64,000 nucleotides of DNA from Lutjanus erythropterus (lineage: Eukaryota > Chordata > Actinopteri > Lutjaniformes > Lutjanidae). The DNA lies in contig CM034591.1 in NCBI GenBank assembly GCA_020091685.1, positions 10,550,833 through 10,614,832 of the forward strand, given 5' to 3'. The notes beneath the pieces are model-generated. The model had not been told where the DNA came from. It ran no database searches and was given only the letters and a program-made list of their open reading frames with translations. The translations under genes were made by a program, and so were the position numbers. Numbering within the stretch: position 1 is the stretch's first letter; the number at the start of each line of letters is the position of its first letter. This document shows, piece by piece, positions 36,460 through 48,253 of this stretch.

Positions 36460-36865
36460 ACCTGAAGTGTGCGGCAAGATTCAAACATCTGTGCAGAGAG
36501 TAAAAGTTCCTGTGTGCTCAGCTCTCAGTACTTTTGTAGCTTCTAACTGAATCTCTGTGGCTTTTAGTTTAGTTTGTACTGTTAGATATCTGCTTTATTT
36601 TACTGTTTCATGTTCACTTTCATTTGGACAGGAGTCGTGTTAAGTTACTGCTGATGAGACGCCAGTATTTCCTGACTCTGCTGCTGTAATAAAGCTTCTA
36701 AATAACAAAACAACCAGGAACTTAATTTAATTTAATTTACAGGCAATTAAACACATTTATCCACCACTTTTACCTTCTTCTTTACGTGTCCATGTGTTTT
36801 CCAGCGACTCGACTCAAGACAAATGGGTCATCAGTTAAAGACACACCTTCCATAGTGGGTAGCCC
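36460..36865 (+). repeat. Dispersed repeat R3, copy 1
   Basis: Aligns with 43735-44105 in the same orientation. Shared blocks are cttttgtagcttctaactga, atctctg, tcatgttcactttc, gctgatgaga and cgactcgactcaagacaaat with gggtcatcagtt. About 400 bp, non-coding, moderately diverged. Confidence 0.75.
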
Positions 36866-38832
36866 TGTTGTAAAAGAGATGCAAATCCCTGACATGCTTG
36901 GCTGACGTGCAAAGTCTACCCGAGTCAAGCCAAGTCAGCACATGCGTATGGAAAAGGTCTATTAGCCTATCACACTCCAAGGACTCTGCAGTGCTTTTGC
37001 AGCTCACAGTCTCTCAGCGACTCAACTGCTGCTGCAGCCTGCACCCAAATTTGGATTTTCTGGACCTAATGGCTGCTGAAAATGGCGATGAGTGATCACT
37101 CCAAATCAAGGACTAAATATGTCCCTTCATAAACATATGGATGACGTCACAGGCGCCAAGTCCATGTTTTCATATAGTTTACGGTTCACAGAGGCACAGA
37201 TGCTCGACTCTACCAGCTGGACGGACTCCAAACAGGCCGACTTGTTTTGGGAACATAAATACCACTCTCTAATGAAAGAGAAATCCAGCAGGGACAGCAA
37301 AACAACAAAAGAAATGCAGACACACAAACGAGAGAGGAAAAAACACACCAAGACAAATTTAAAAGAGGGAACTCTGATGCCAGCTCTGTGAGGCTGGTAT
37401 CATCTCTCTAGCCTGTAGCTTAGTAAAAGAGGCTTTAATGCAGACTTACACCGACTCCAGTGAACTACTAAAAGAGGGCCACAAAAAGGTCATGTGTGTG
37501 TCTTACTGTGAGCTTGTTAAAACAAAACCTCAAGGGATTCCTAGCGGGATTCTGGGCAGATTACGTTACTTAAAGCATCACTTTTAGCCGGGAATAAACT
37601 GAATAAAGACACAGTGAGGGGGGAAAAAGTCAAGTCTCCATCTATTGGTGCCGAAAAATGGTGAAATATCAAAGTCGAAAAGATGAGAAAAGCAGTTGCT
37701 GCGGTTGGTGTATTTTCTGGCTTGCTGGGATGAGTCGAAAGCTGAAATAAATGACTTTTTTAGACATCCATTAAGAGCTAATGTAAGAATGTTGAAGCTG
37801 AAGGATCCAAATATGAAAGACATTTTTCTGCTTTGTTAGCTTGGCTGGAGTCCAGTTTGCTTCATAATGTTAAACAATAGCTGTTGGGCAGTCAGGGTTT
37901 ACTCTGAGGGCAAGTGGAGCTTGAACTGCGCTAATTACCCATCCTGCTCGTCCAATGATAACAGCTTTACTCTTAATCCTGCTGGTCAAAACAAACAGCT
38001 CCGGCTGTAAGGCAAGAGAGACGCCTGCTTCACCAGTCATTGAGGAGAGTCAGAGGCCTCACCGTAGAGGGGGAGAGTTCAATCTTTGGATGTTTTTGTG
38101 GACTCACTTTGACGGATCTAAAATTGCTAGAACTGAGTAAAAGCAGAGTCCTGAGATCGTCCATGAAACGCTGAACAAAGCTCGGTTGATGGTTTCGTTA
38201 CGGCGTACAGAGGAGTTCAAGGTGTTTCTTCTGAGCAGCGCCTTTATTACAGAGCAAGGCCAGTTCTCAGAGTAGAGGCTTTAAAACAGATGCTTACTCC
38301 TCCACATCCAACTGGAAATGTATTGAAAACATGGCAAACAAAAACGGCATTAATTTGACCATTCATTTGCATTGCATAATGCATATTTTACTTTAAAATG
38401 TGCTGTTAATCTCAGCTATTATAAGAAAGTCCCTGGTGCATCAGTCACTGGGTGTTAAAGCTGGATATCGTTTCAAAAATTATGATTGTGACCCTTAAAG
38501 TGATACTGATTTCAATACAGCACTTCATTCGATATGCATCATGTGAATGAGGCAGTCCTGCATTAATTTCATTAGACAGAGCAGGTTCACAGCCTTACTT
38601 TGGGCCATTTCGGTGGCATCTCGGCACGCTGAACCGCCAACTCCATCAAACGGACCTTGCTCGACTTCACCAAATCACAGACTGCATGGGTTGTACTGTA
38701 GCTGCCGTGATAATGGGCCAACCACACATTAAACTGAACGAAATCTACAGTCATTTGCTATTAAAATTAGTCCTTGTTATCTTGATCTGGCTACAGAAAG
38801 GATTGAATGCAGGTATAGTTTGACTGCAGGTC

Positions 38833-39125
38833 CGAATAATTATTCTCACTATAGATTAGTCTGATGATTATTTTCATGATTAACCAATTAATTATTGAGT
38901 CTATAAAATGTAAAAAAAAAAAAAAATGTGAAAGGTGCTAATCTCTCAGTGCAATCTTCAAACAGCTTCTTTCGTCCAACCAACAGTTCAAAACCCAAAG
39001 ACGCTCATTTACTGTCATGAGTGACAAAGAAACGTAGCAAAACCTCACATTTAAGCAGCTGGAACCAGCCAGATTTTTGCTTGAAAAATGATTAATCATT
39101 TATCAAAACAGTTGGCAACTAATTT
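38833..39125 (+). repeat. Dispersed repeat family R1, copy 3 (near complete)
   Basis: Runs from gattagtctgatgattattt through tcatttactgtcatgagtga and cacatttaagcagctggaac to caaaacagttggcaactaat. It aligns block by block with copy 4. Confidence 0.7.
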
Positions 39126-40262
39126 TCTTTTGATGGATTCAGTTCTCTTCAGGACATGAAATGAAATTGTAATGCGGCGATGACTGACTGTGTTTCCAAG
39201 TGTCCACACTGCAAGGATCAGTTGGACAGGATGATTAACGCCGGCCAGAAGCCGCTGCTGCCCACTCAAACACCTGATAAGGTGGGCCGAGCTGGACTGG
39301 CTTCCCAGCAGCAGATGAGGCAACGTGGGGACAGACGAACACAACGGCTCGGGCAAAACAAAGCACTTTGACTCAGTGTAACAAACCGGAGACGCGCAGT
39401 ACTTCATGTTCCTGATGCAAATGTGTCTCTATCTCAAATAAACAGCAGACTCTTGATTCCCCGCAGATGAATTCAGGCAGAGCGGAATCAGATGGAGACG
39501 CCTCCACACACCTCTGTCCTCCCACTGGCAGAGATAACACCCCCCCACCCTCATGAAAAAGGGAAAAGGTGTGTGCCTGTGGGTGTTACTCCTTATCAGA
39601 TTAGTGTTCTTTTAATAGCTAAATGGAAACTTTCTTTTTATTCCGGACAGAAAATAACTGCTCTGACTGTGACACAGGAGGGAGGGAGGACAGGAAGACG
39701 GTGTGCCAGAGTAAAAACAGACAAAAATATCCAGCAGATTTTATCAAATATGTAATTCTTCCACGCGTCATTTACAACAACTATTCCAGTCCCTTACTGG
39801 AAAAAATACTTTGAGCACAGTTCAGAAAATAATCCTTTATTGCATCTTCGACTGATATGTTAACAGACTCCACATGCGCTTTAACTTTTGTCTTTTTTGT
39901 TCTGGAGGAGCTGCAGGTATGTAGATGTGAAATATAATCCACGTCTTGCTTGTTTCTTGCTACAGAAAAGCAAAGACAAACTTGGAACTAAAATCTAAGT
40001 TTTTTTTTAATGTTTCTGTCTATTTTTGCCCATTTCTAAAACAAAGTAAAAGCACTCCCGCTGACTCTGGGTATAAATCTCCACGGCCCATATAAGAGAG
40101 ACATGAAACTTTTACAGCGGGCAGGGATTTCCTGCATGGAAAGAACAATTACATTGATGACATGATAGCATGAGGCCATGATAAATGAGGGCCACTGACT
40201 CGGAGCCTTGTAAAACTGGAAACATACATGTTTGTGGAGAGAAACTATTCCTGTACTCTGCA

Positions 40263-40263
<1 letters not shown>

Positions 40264-40310
<47 letters not shown>
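40264..40310 (+). repeat. (AC)n microsatellite
   Basis: Uninterrupted run of about 23 dinucleotides; on the transcript strand it reads (GT)n. A second run follows at 40444-40479. These give rise to His-Thr-type open frames that are not genes. Confidence 0.95.
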
Positions 40311-40314
<4 letters not shown>

Positions 40315-40443
40315 GACATACAGAGTCCAGGTCTGGGTGGTGCCCCTGTCACACAAGACCATAATCAAAAGCTCCTGCCTCCTCTGGCCTCATTTATCCT
40401 GTTGCCAGCTTTAATGGAGGGTGAGATGTCACAGGAAAGTCAA

Positions 40444-40479
40444 ACACACACACACACACACACACATACACACACACAC
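40444..40479 (+). repeat. (AC)n microsatellite, interrupted
   Basis: About 17 dinucleotides with one interruption (cacataca). Confidence 0.93.
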
Positions 40480-41128
40480 TGCGCCTGTGCTCCTAAACGT
40501 TGCTGTCGACACCATTGTTCAGAAGTACCTGTCTGGAGTTCTGCTGCAGTGGAACGAGTTTGCGACGGGCTTCACTGCAGTGCCAGATTGTGCTCGTGTT
40601 TACACAAATAAAAGGTTCAAATCCTCTTTATCTCTCCGGCGCTTTGATTACATTTAATAAAAAAAGATATGGCACACGCTGCTCACTCGGATACCTATTG
40701 CTTATTCTTGACAGCAGCTGACATTATCTCGTCTGAAGCTGTGTGTACATCGTTTCACGTTGTAAAGAGGCTTGCTTGTTTATTCAGTTATTTTGTCTAT
40801 AGATATTAGATTTGCAACTGTTTTGATAGTACGGAGCGGCGTGTCTGTTTTGTCCAGAGTTTTATTGGAGCTCGCCGTGAATTCTCAGGGCTTAAAAGAT
40901 CTCTGCTATAATAAATGGTATCAGGTTCTGATCAGCGGGGTTCTTCAGGTATCTTCAAACTGAGATGTCCTGAAATGTAAAGGCCTCGGTAATTTCTAAG
41001 AAGCTGTGTCTCCCCTATACCACGCAGTTAAGGAGTTTTGTGGCTGGGGATGGGTGTTGTTTGGATTTTATCAATACATGTTTTGTATACCAGGATATTG
41101 AGGGTGTCAACTGATAACTCCTTCACAT

Positions 41129-41870
41129 TAAGGATGTGCACGATTAGTCGACTATACGATTAAACGTCACCACCCTCGCTAGTCGGCACCAGAAATACTA
41201 GTCATTTAAACTATTTATCAATATTTAATTCATGCACAATGCCAGCTAACTGTTGTCTCTAAGATGTTATGCAGCCGCCCGCCCCATCAGACAGCAGCCT
41301 CTCTCGCCGTACGCCGTAAGTGTGTACGCCCCGATAGCCCAGGCAACACTGGATGTTTTTATCAGCAAAGTCGGACAGACGACAGCTCGTAAAACCAGCG
41401 CGGTTTGGCAGTGTTTTAATCTAGAGAATGTAAATAACTTTGAATGTAGACTGTAACAGAATAATCTAGTGTATAACCACTTGACTGGAGCAACATGTCA
41501 ACCTGTGTCTTGCTGGCAGTTAAGGTCAGCTTTGGGTTGTTTAGCCGCAGACACTGTGACCCTCTTCGGTCTGAAAAGTTGCTGTCATGCTTGTAGGTTA
41601 ATGTGAAATGTTTGTATTGCACAGTGCAAAGTAGCGCCCATTTCAGCGGCATTTAAAATACGATTTGCAGATTGCAGACCGTGATTAAAGGCTTCAAATG
41701 GCTCTTAACATGCACATTTTTTTTCCGGACAGTGTTCAACATTATAAATTAATAAATTCTGCTTAATTTGAACTGCTTTCTGAGTGTTTTCTTGCTGTTC
41801 GACTAGTCGACTAGTCTAAATTATATTTTGCGTTTAATCGACAGGAAATTAGTTCCCAGGAACATCCCTA
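41129..41870 (+). mobile_element. Non-autonomous hAT-type DNA transposon
   Basis: Ends read TAAGGATGTGC at the left and GGAACATCCCTA at the right, a short inverted terminus of TAGGGATGT type. Flanking 8-mers are cttcacat and gttcacat, seven of eight identical and fitting the hAT pattern nTnnnnAn. Sub-terminal cgattagtcgacta and tcgactagtcgactagtct are further imperfect inverted repeats. The 742-bp body retains the beginning of a transposase-like frame and lacks the catalytic part, so it would need a transposase supplied elsewhere. Confidence 0.8.
41253..41456 (+). pseudogene. Transposase remnant with truncated BED zinc finger
   Basis: Open frame of 67 codons inside the hAT element. The C-terminal part (KTSAVWQCFNLENVNNFECR) resembles the start of a BED-type finger: aromatic W..F followed by the first metal-binding cysteine. 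It stops before the second cysteine and the His residues. BED fingers sit at the N-terminus of many hAT transposases. It is best read as a decayed fragment and is unlikely to be functional; ZBED-like identity is inferred from a short match. Confidence 0.5.
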
Positions 41871-43404
41871 GTTCACATTCTGTAAAGTATCAGATTAAAC
41901 ACAAACTATAAAGAATTTTGTTCGGTTACTTTAATAAAGCTTTCAAACATTATTTTAAGTCACATTTTCACTATTAAGCTGACATATTATTAATCAAAAT
42001 ATAAGGTGACTGCAGATGGCAACCGTATTTTCAGTTTCGGCAACAAAAAGCTGATGCCTTGTTTCTAACTTGGCAACTACTTTTAAAAGTTAGAGCCTGA
42101 ATCAGTTCAATAAATTAAAACTTCTAGGCTTATTCTTCTAACAAACAGTGGACATTGCACAAGTCACCAAAGCTTATTGAGTGAAAAACAAAAGGTATAA
42201 ACAAACTCTAGGTGTGTAGCAGCAACGAAGGAGGCCTGAGTTAACTAAAGAACCAGCAGTGCAGGTTCAATGTCTGAATAATGGTCGGATCTGCACACGT
42301 GTGAATTCACACATTTGCAAGTGAATGCATACAGGTGTGTAGACCGAGTGCATAATTGACCTTGTGTGGCATCATTATGTATGCACCGTTGTGTGTTAGA
42401 GTGTGTGTGTGCGCACACCTGCTGCAGCCTCAGTGCATCTCTCCCTCCACAGATGAGCACCAGCTGCATCTCAAACCCCGCAGCTATCTCCAGGCGAAAC
42501 CTAACAATGTTTCCCCATCTCAAATCCCCGGCTGACTCCCTGCATCCGCTCCTAAACACAAACTGTCCAGTGTTTATGAAAAAGCCACTCGCCGTAAACA
42601 CACAATTTCTCCTTGTTACTGCAGCAGCGAGGGCCCTGAGGTGTTTTAGAAGGAGTCACTCACAGGAAAAATTGTTTTGTTGTTAGTATGGATTCATACC
42701 ACACTGATTTGTATGAGGGTCTTTGACGGGCTTCTTGAGGGAATCAATTGACCTTTCAAGTGTCACTCCTGTTATCAGGGGAGCAAATCAATGCCACAAT
42801 CTGCTTTCTTCATGAATCTGAATGAAGCAAATGCGATTAGGCCTGCAAGTCTACAGCGTGGGATCTAATCAAACTGTTTTATCGTGTTACAATGACTGAT
42901 GTCTTTCAGCAATATTCCTGATCAATCCTCCACAGCCTTGTCACATTGGCGGCGGAGGCTTGGCGGGGGTCGGGGTCAGAGACATGAGGGATTTCAGCGA
43001 GAGCGACTTGAGGACTGAAAACGAGTGAAGTCAGATGTCCTCCTGCGACCTGATCCGATTTTTCCATTACTGTCTCCTTTAATCACAGCGAGCGACGGGA
43101 AATGATGAAAGGGCGGCGGAGGGGTGATGGAGAGATGAAGGGATTTGGGAAGAAAGGGATGGAGTCATAGCATGATGTGGCTGCGTGTGCAATGCGGCGA
43201 ACCCGGGAATGAGCCTCGGGGTGTTTCCCCCATTCTCAAGTTATTTCACAGCAAATCCTGTTGACATGCTTCACCTGGGAAAAGTACACTCCCAGCACTG
43301 TGTTCATGTGTGTTTTTTCCATAAACACAAAGTCTGACAACAGTAATTACAACACAATTACTGAGGGTGTGTCTGATATGAGTAACAATGGTTGTACTGT
43401 TTGT

Positions 43405-43475
43405 TTTTCTAACATTTATTTGACCAGGATGATCCCACTGAGGTTAAAAAAAAGTTTTCAAGGCCAAGACAGACT
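43405..43475 (+). repeat. Short retroelement-like fragment
   Basis: The stretch tttatttgaccaggatgatc followed by ccactgaggtt resembles a recurrent fish repeat with a 'ttatttaaccaggaagatcccattgag' type core. Too short to classify. Confidence 0.4.
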
Positions 43476-43734
43476 CTGTAGGGTTGTTTTCTCATAATTT
43501 TCTAATGAACAGATGTGAACATTAATGTATTGGTTATTTTTTTTAAATATTTTTAGTGAGTTAATTAGTTGGAATATCTAGTAGAGTTTCACAAATGGGG
43601 GTACTAGTTCCTATTATACTGTTTACTGTTATTATACTGTTACTACTAAACCAAAAATAGTGCATATACGCAGCTAAACCTGCAAAAAATAGGGAACTGA
43701 CCGATTTCCCATCGGCAGTAGATGAGTTTGTATT

Positions 43735-44105
43735 TCAGGTTTTTTTTTTATGTGCACTACAAAGCCAAAACTCAACTCATGTCTGTGCAGGAGAGCAGAA
43801 ACAAAGAGGTTATTAAAAGTCTCTCTCTCAGTATTTTTGTAGCTACTAACTGAATCTCTGCGGTTCAAAGTTTAGAAGTTTAATATCCGCTTAATTTTAC
43901 AGCTTCGTGTTCGCTTTCAGCTCGACAGGAGAGTCACTGCTGATGAAAACAGTTACAGAATTTACTGCTTCATAATAAAAGCGATCAGATAACAAAATAA
44001 CTTTTATTATGAAGAATTCATAGGAAATAAAATGTTTTTCCACGGTTTTGACTCGACTAAAGATGAGTGGGTCGTCAGTTGGATACACACCTCCAGGCAG
44101 CGCCA
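43735..44105 (+). repeat. Dispersed repeat R3, copy 2
   Basis: Counterpart of 36460-36865: tttttgtagctactaactga, tcgtgttcgctttcagctcg, actcgactaaagatgagtgg and gtcgtcagtt occur in the same order. Confidence 0.75.
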
Positions 44106-44974
44106 GATGTTGGGTGTTAGAAGGTTTTTGTTCGATGTAAAAGGAACTTTAAGGTACTTTGGAGTACAAAAAATGTTCATTTAAAAAACATCAGTCATGC
44201 ATAATTCCTAAAATAATTATACTACAATAAGTTCAATTAACTATGTAACTGTAAGTTCAATTAAAGTACATTTAAATTCAATGTTCCTATTTTCAGTGCA
44301 ATCGTTAACTTCTTAAAACAGTCAACTGTAAATCCTCACATAAGAAGAAAACAGCAAACATAATAATGTTCTATGTGAGTGGGAGGCCAGTTTCTGTACC
44401 GAATGACAGATGAAAATCGAGTAAATAGATTCAAGGTTGAAACACAGCAGTAATGAAGCTGCAAACACAAAGGAAGAAGTGAAAAAAAGCAAAAAGAAGA
44501 GCCAACAAAATGCTATCAGTATCAGGAAGATTACGTTTCAATGGGATTTACCTCAACAAGCTGACACTGATGGTGCAGCATCATAATGTACGTCTTTATA
44601 TCAGCTTTTTGTCCTATTAAAATGTGTTGGTCAGGGGTTATTTAGCTGAAAAAAGATATTTCAAAGGGGGTTCTGAATTACTGAAAAAAGCTGATAGTTG
44701 TGGATGTCTGAAACCACGTGCTTACTATGAGTATCTCGAAAGCACTTGATCGTCATTTTCTTTGAGTTCAAGCAGTAAAATTTGCACCCGCTGCCTCCTG
44801 CCAAATACAGGGTAAATTTTGGCTGTGACAGGTCAGAATTTCAAGTTAACTGCCAACCTGGCAGATAAGAAATATTATAATGAGTTAAAAATAGTCAGGG
44901 ATTAAGGTCACATGCTATATACTCCATATTTCTACTGACGGACTCAGTGTTCAGATTTCTAAGGTGCTTCATGT

Positions 44975-45130
44975 AGATTTCTGGCAGCGCCTTTCTGTGT
45001 GGAGTTTCTATGTTCTTCACATGCATGTGTGGGTTTCCTCCACCATGCATGCTGGGTCAACTGACCAAGATGCTGGCTTACAACGCTTAGAACTGTATAT
45101 GTGACAATAAAGTTGACTTTTATAAATATT
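44975..45130 (+). repeat. LINE/SINE 3' tail fragment
   Basis: Contains ttctgtgtggagtttctatg and tgtgggtttcctcc, hallmarks of the L2-like tail shared by many fish LINEs and SINEs, and ends near gtgacaataaagttgacttt. Strongly decayed. Confidence 0.6.
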
Positions 45131-47223
45131 GAGAGGCGGGTAGACATGCGAAGTGTCCCGTCACAGTGGCAGGGGAGGAAAAAACTTCATTTCAGATGCT
45201 GTTTGGCTGCAGCTGTAAAGTGACCGACTCTTGCTACACGCGTATTTGTTTTTTTCTTACGGTTTTGGAAGAGGAAAGCATGTGCCAAACCAAGATAATT
45301 AGTGATGCAAGTTTCCTTTTCAGCATAACAGAACATGTGATGCAACATTCATGGCTGTTGTGAGTGTCACTTTTGAGCAAAGTGTGCTTGACTTGTTGTT
45401 TCACCCGAAGTTTCACACGGCTCACTTATTGTCCTCACATCAGACACGGGTGGATACAGTGTCTGAAGTGCGTAACATCAGTGTGTGAGGAAATGAGGAC
45501 ATTTTCAAAGACCAGTGACTAATGTTTGAGAAGAAGGAAGCAGACAAAGAGAATGTGGTGGGGAAGTTCACATAAGGGCTCCACGTTCTGATTATTGACA
45601 ACTTATGATGATTTCAAGTGCCGGTCGTCTGTAATGAGCCTTAAAACGCCGAACATGAATAACCTTGGAATGATTTCTGTAGGACTTAAACCACTCATCA
45701 CACCCTACAATCCAGTTGGATTTCTTAAGATCTTTTATGCATGAATTTTTCATTTTGTATTTTGCGTCATAACTGAAGCAGTGAACTTCTCTATAATAAT
45801 GTATTTTTTAGTCTTCCACAAATTAGGCTCTTACTTTCAAACTAGGACTCGGAAAGCGAAGATTAGTCAGCGTTCACTTGGGAAACAGCAGCTGTTGCTC
45901 GCGAAAGAGTGATAATTAATACTCATTAAAAAATACGTCTCAAATCCAGTATGTCTAGAATTCAAATGTGCTCATCGACACTGAATTTTGAGTGATGAAT
46001 ACGAAGCGTCAGCAGTCGAGTTCCTGCACAGAACTGACAGAACATTCGATGAAGAGCGAGGATCATTTATACCTGAAGCCCGTGAACTGACAGCATCAGC
46101 TGTGAAGTGGCAAAACTACACATATAGAGCTCAAACAGCGATGTTGATTATGTCATCAACTGTTTACTTAATATTGAACAGGGTAAACATCCCTATTAAG
46201 TCCACGTACCCTATAAAGCCACCTGCAGCTTCTGAATCACATTTTTAAAAAACTGCACAAACATTTTTTGCACGTGTCTAAAGCTGTTTTCATTAAGTGC
46301 TCATTTGTCTGACTACTGCTTTTAATAAGACATTTGTTGAAATATCAATTTAATTATTGTTTCTTTTGAAAACAAACGGTGAGTTTTATTGTGCAACCAC
46401 CTAACAGAAATTGACAAATTAAATAATAAAACATTAGAAACTGGTATAAATGAACTATTGACACTGCAAACGAGGGATTAGACTTTCATTTTAGCTAAAA
46501 TGTGCTCTCTTAGACTGGGGCAGTACATATTAAAAATAATAGGCTTAATAGGGATGTTTATTCTACTACTTATAATTAGTGAGAATAAATGTATTTGGAC
46601 ACACAATTAGGAAAACACAATGTGTGTGGTGCTCTAATAAAAACGACTCGATCTCTTGCAGTTCTTCTGTTATTTCCTGCGTGGGGGTGAAGTTCTGTGC
46701 AACAGCAGATACAAACAAGTACAAACACTCCATATGCTTCCTACTCATGCTGAATACATTAGTCACCGTCAACGCTATATTAAAAAAAGATATTTCTTTC
46801 TCTTAGTTTGCGTCACGTCTCAACAGGGCAGAGTTAACTCTGCTTCTATAGTTAGCATGCTGGAAACACACCTTGCGCATTTCATGTCCAGTTAAACTGT
46901 GAGTGACTTTGTTTCAGGTTTGGTTTATGGGTTCTTAAGGCATTTTTATGAACTCAGTCCCAAACAATATGAAATGAAATGAGATGGTTTTCAGTCGCAG
47001 AAGGTCTGAAAGTTCAGCAGCACCTCAATTTCAGCCCGTACAGTCGCTTTCTTCGTAATTTGCTCCAAAAACATAAAGCCACGACTATGTTCTCAGACCA
47101 GCTGACTTATAACTCCGAAAGCCTGATTTAAATCCTGTGGCGCTGTTATGACAGCCTCCATAAAATGCTTATAATGTATACTCAAGTCTGTATTGTTGGT
47201 CCTATAAGAGAAAGCAGACGGTG

Positions 47224-48088
47224 TTTACATGCACAAAATACTCTGTTTTTGACCTTATTCTGAAACAGACTGTTTTTATGAATAATGAAAATTAATATTC
47301 CACTAATATTCTCGTTAACGAGGGCTGGGACTAAACTGCACTGCACTGGACTAGACCCGATTCAGTACCAGAACAATACTTGGGTGCTGATTTGACATGT
47401 ATTGCGATTTCTAAGTATTCCCATTTGATATTATGATTCTTGCAGTATTTGTTTCCTTTTTTTAACACTAGACCATAAGAAAAAGTTGAATCACACCCCG
47501 TATATCAACAGTCGTATTTCTGAAAACATGCCAGCTTTATTTCAGCAGCATCATTGCTGTCCTGCTTATAAAAGCAGTAAATAAAATACTTTTTGACGTA
47601 AACAGCTACATTTAACTGTACCTGTTTATCAAGCTAGTGTTATGAGAAAAGAATGTGCAAATAAAGAAAGTTTGAGTTTGGAACTTTTCAGGCTGCTTAC
47701 ACACGTGAATTTAAATTTAAGAGAATCTATTTTTTCTCGGACCGTTTACATGCAGCTGTGCAAACTGATTATGGAAAAGTGGAACAGCTGAGCTACTTCG
47801 CTTTGTGTCAGAATATTAGATTTTACAAAATGTTCCACTGGTGACAGAGCTGTTCTACCACACAAACACAGCCGCTCTCTTCCATTGATTCAACCACTTT
47901 GTTGAAAAGGTCGCTGTTGCAAACGTGGGCTTCTCTTGCATGCATGGATCTCTACCCCAGCCTCGCAAACTCTTGGCTAGTCAGTATGTTTCAGCACGAA
48001 GCTGACAGTAAACAGACAAGAGGCTGTCGCAGACTGCGGTGAATTCTCCATTATATCCATAACAGTGGAAAATTAGTGTGCATGTAAA
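47224..48088. mobile_element. Putative element with 12-bp perfect inverted termini
   Basis: TTTACATGCACA at 47224-47235 is mirrored by TGTGCATGTAAA at 48077-48088. A further related motif (gtttacatgcagctgtgcaa) lies inside near 47746. Similar 'tttacatgcac' termini are typical of fish MITEs. The interior is AT-rich without a frame. Its right end lies 28 bp from the Ig3b exon, within the downstream intron. No clear target duplication, so boundaries are provisional. Confidence 0.5.
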
Positions 48089-48116
48089 TGTGGCCACTGT
48101 GGGTTCTTGCAGGTAC

Positions 48117-48253
48117 CTTGTAAGGTGAGTTGAGCCTGCGCTTCAATGGTTGCGTTGCCGTTGTCCGCCATGCAGGTGTAGACGCCGGCGTCCTCCTCTG
48201 TGAGGTTGTAGATCTGCAGACTGCCTCCACCCAGCACCTCCACTCGACCCTCA
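48117..48253 (-). CDS. neo1: neo1 exon: second half of Ig domain 3
   Basis: Internal exon of neogenin, a type I membrane receptor for netrins and RGMs; Ig1-4 form the N-terminal extracellular module. On the minus strand the sequence reads ...tctgtctccag, then 137 nt, then gtacct, so both splice sites are canonical. It starts in phase 2 and ends in phase 1, with 45 complete codons. Visible motifs are [17 protein letters not shown] (F and G strands of an Ig fold with the second disulfide cysteine) and [16 protein letters not shown], very close to the end of vertebrate neogenin Ig3 as I recall it (ADNGNETIEAQAELTV). The partner cysteine and core tryptophan must be on the preceding exon, which I did not find up to 64000. 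NAT is a possible N-glycosylation site. The longer minus-strand open frame across here is another frame and is not the protein. DCC is the alternative paralogue but fits less well. Confidence 0.93.

Larger units (their letters stand above)
29447..48116 (-). other. neo1: neo1 18.7-kb intron between Ig3b and Ig4a exons
   Basis: Phase 1 intron at the Ig3-Ig4 border, bounded by gtacct at 48116 and tctgcag at 29447. It contains the minisatellite (33.3-34.2 kb), a GT-rich stretch (34.7-35.3 kb), the hAT element (41.1-41.9 kb), LINE-like tails and the terminal-inverted-repeat element beside the donor (47.2-48.1 kb). Stretches 30721-33283, 34187-34670, 36866-38832, 39126-40263, 41880-43400 and 45131-47223 hold nothing I can name beyond simple sequence. 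Confidence 0.92.

Noticed and set aside
40228..40611. Plus-strand open frames with long His-Thr runs
   Set aside because: Translation of (AC)n microsatellites.
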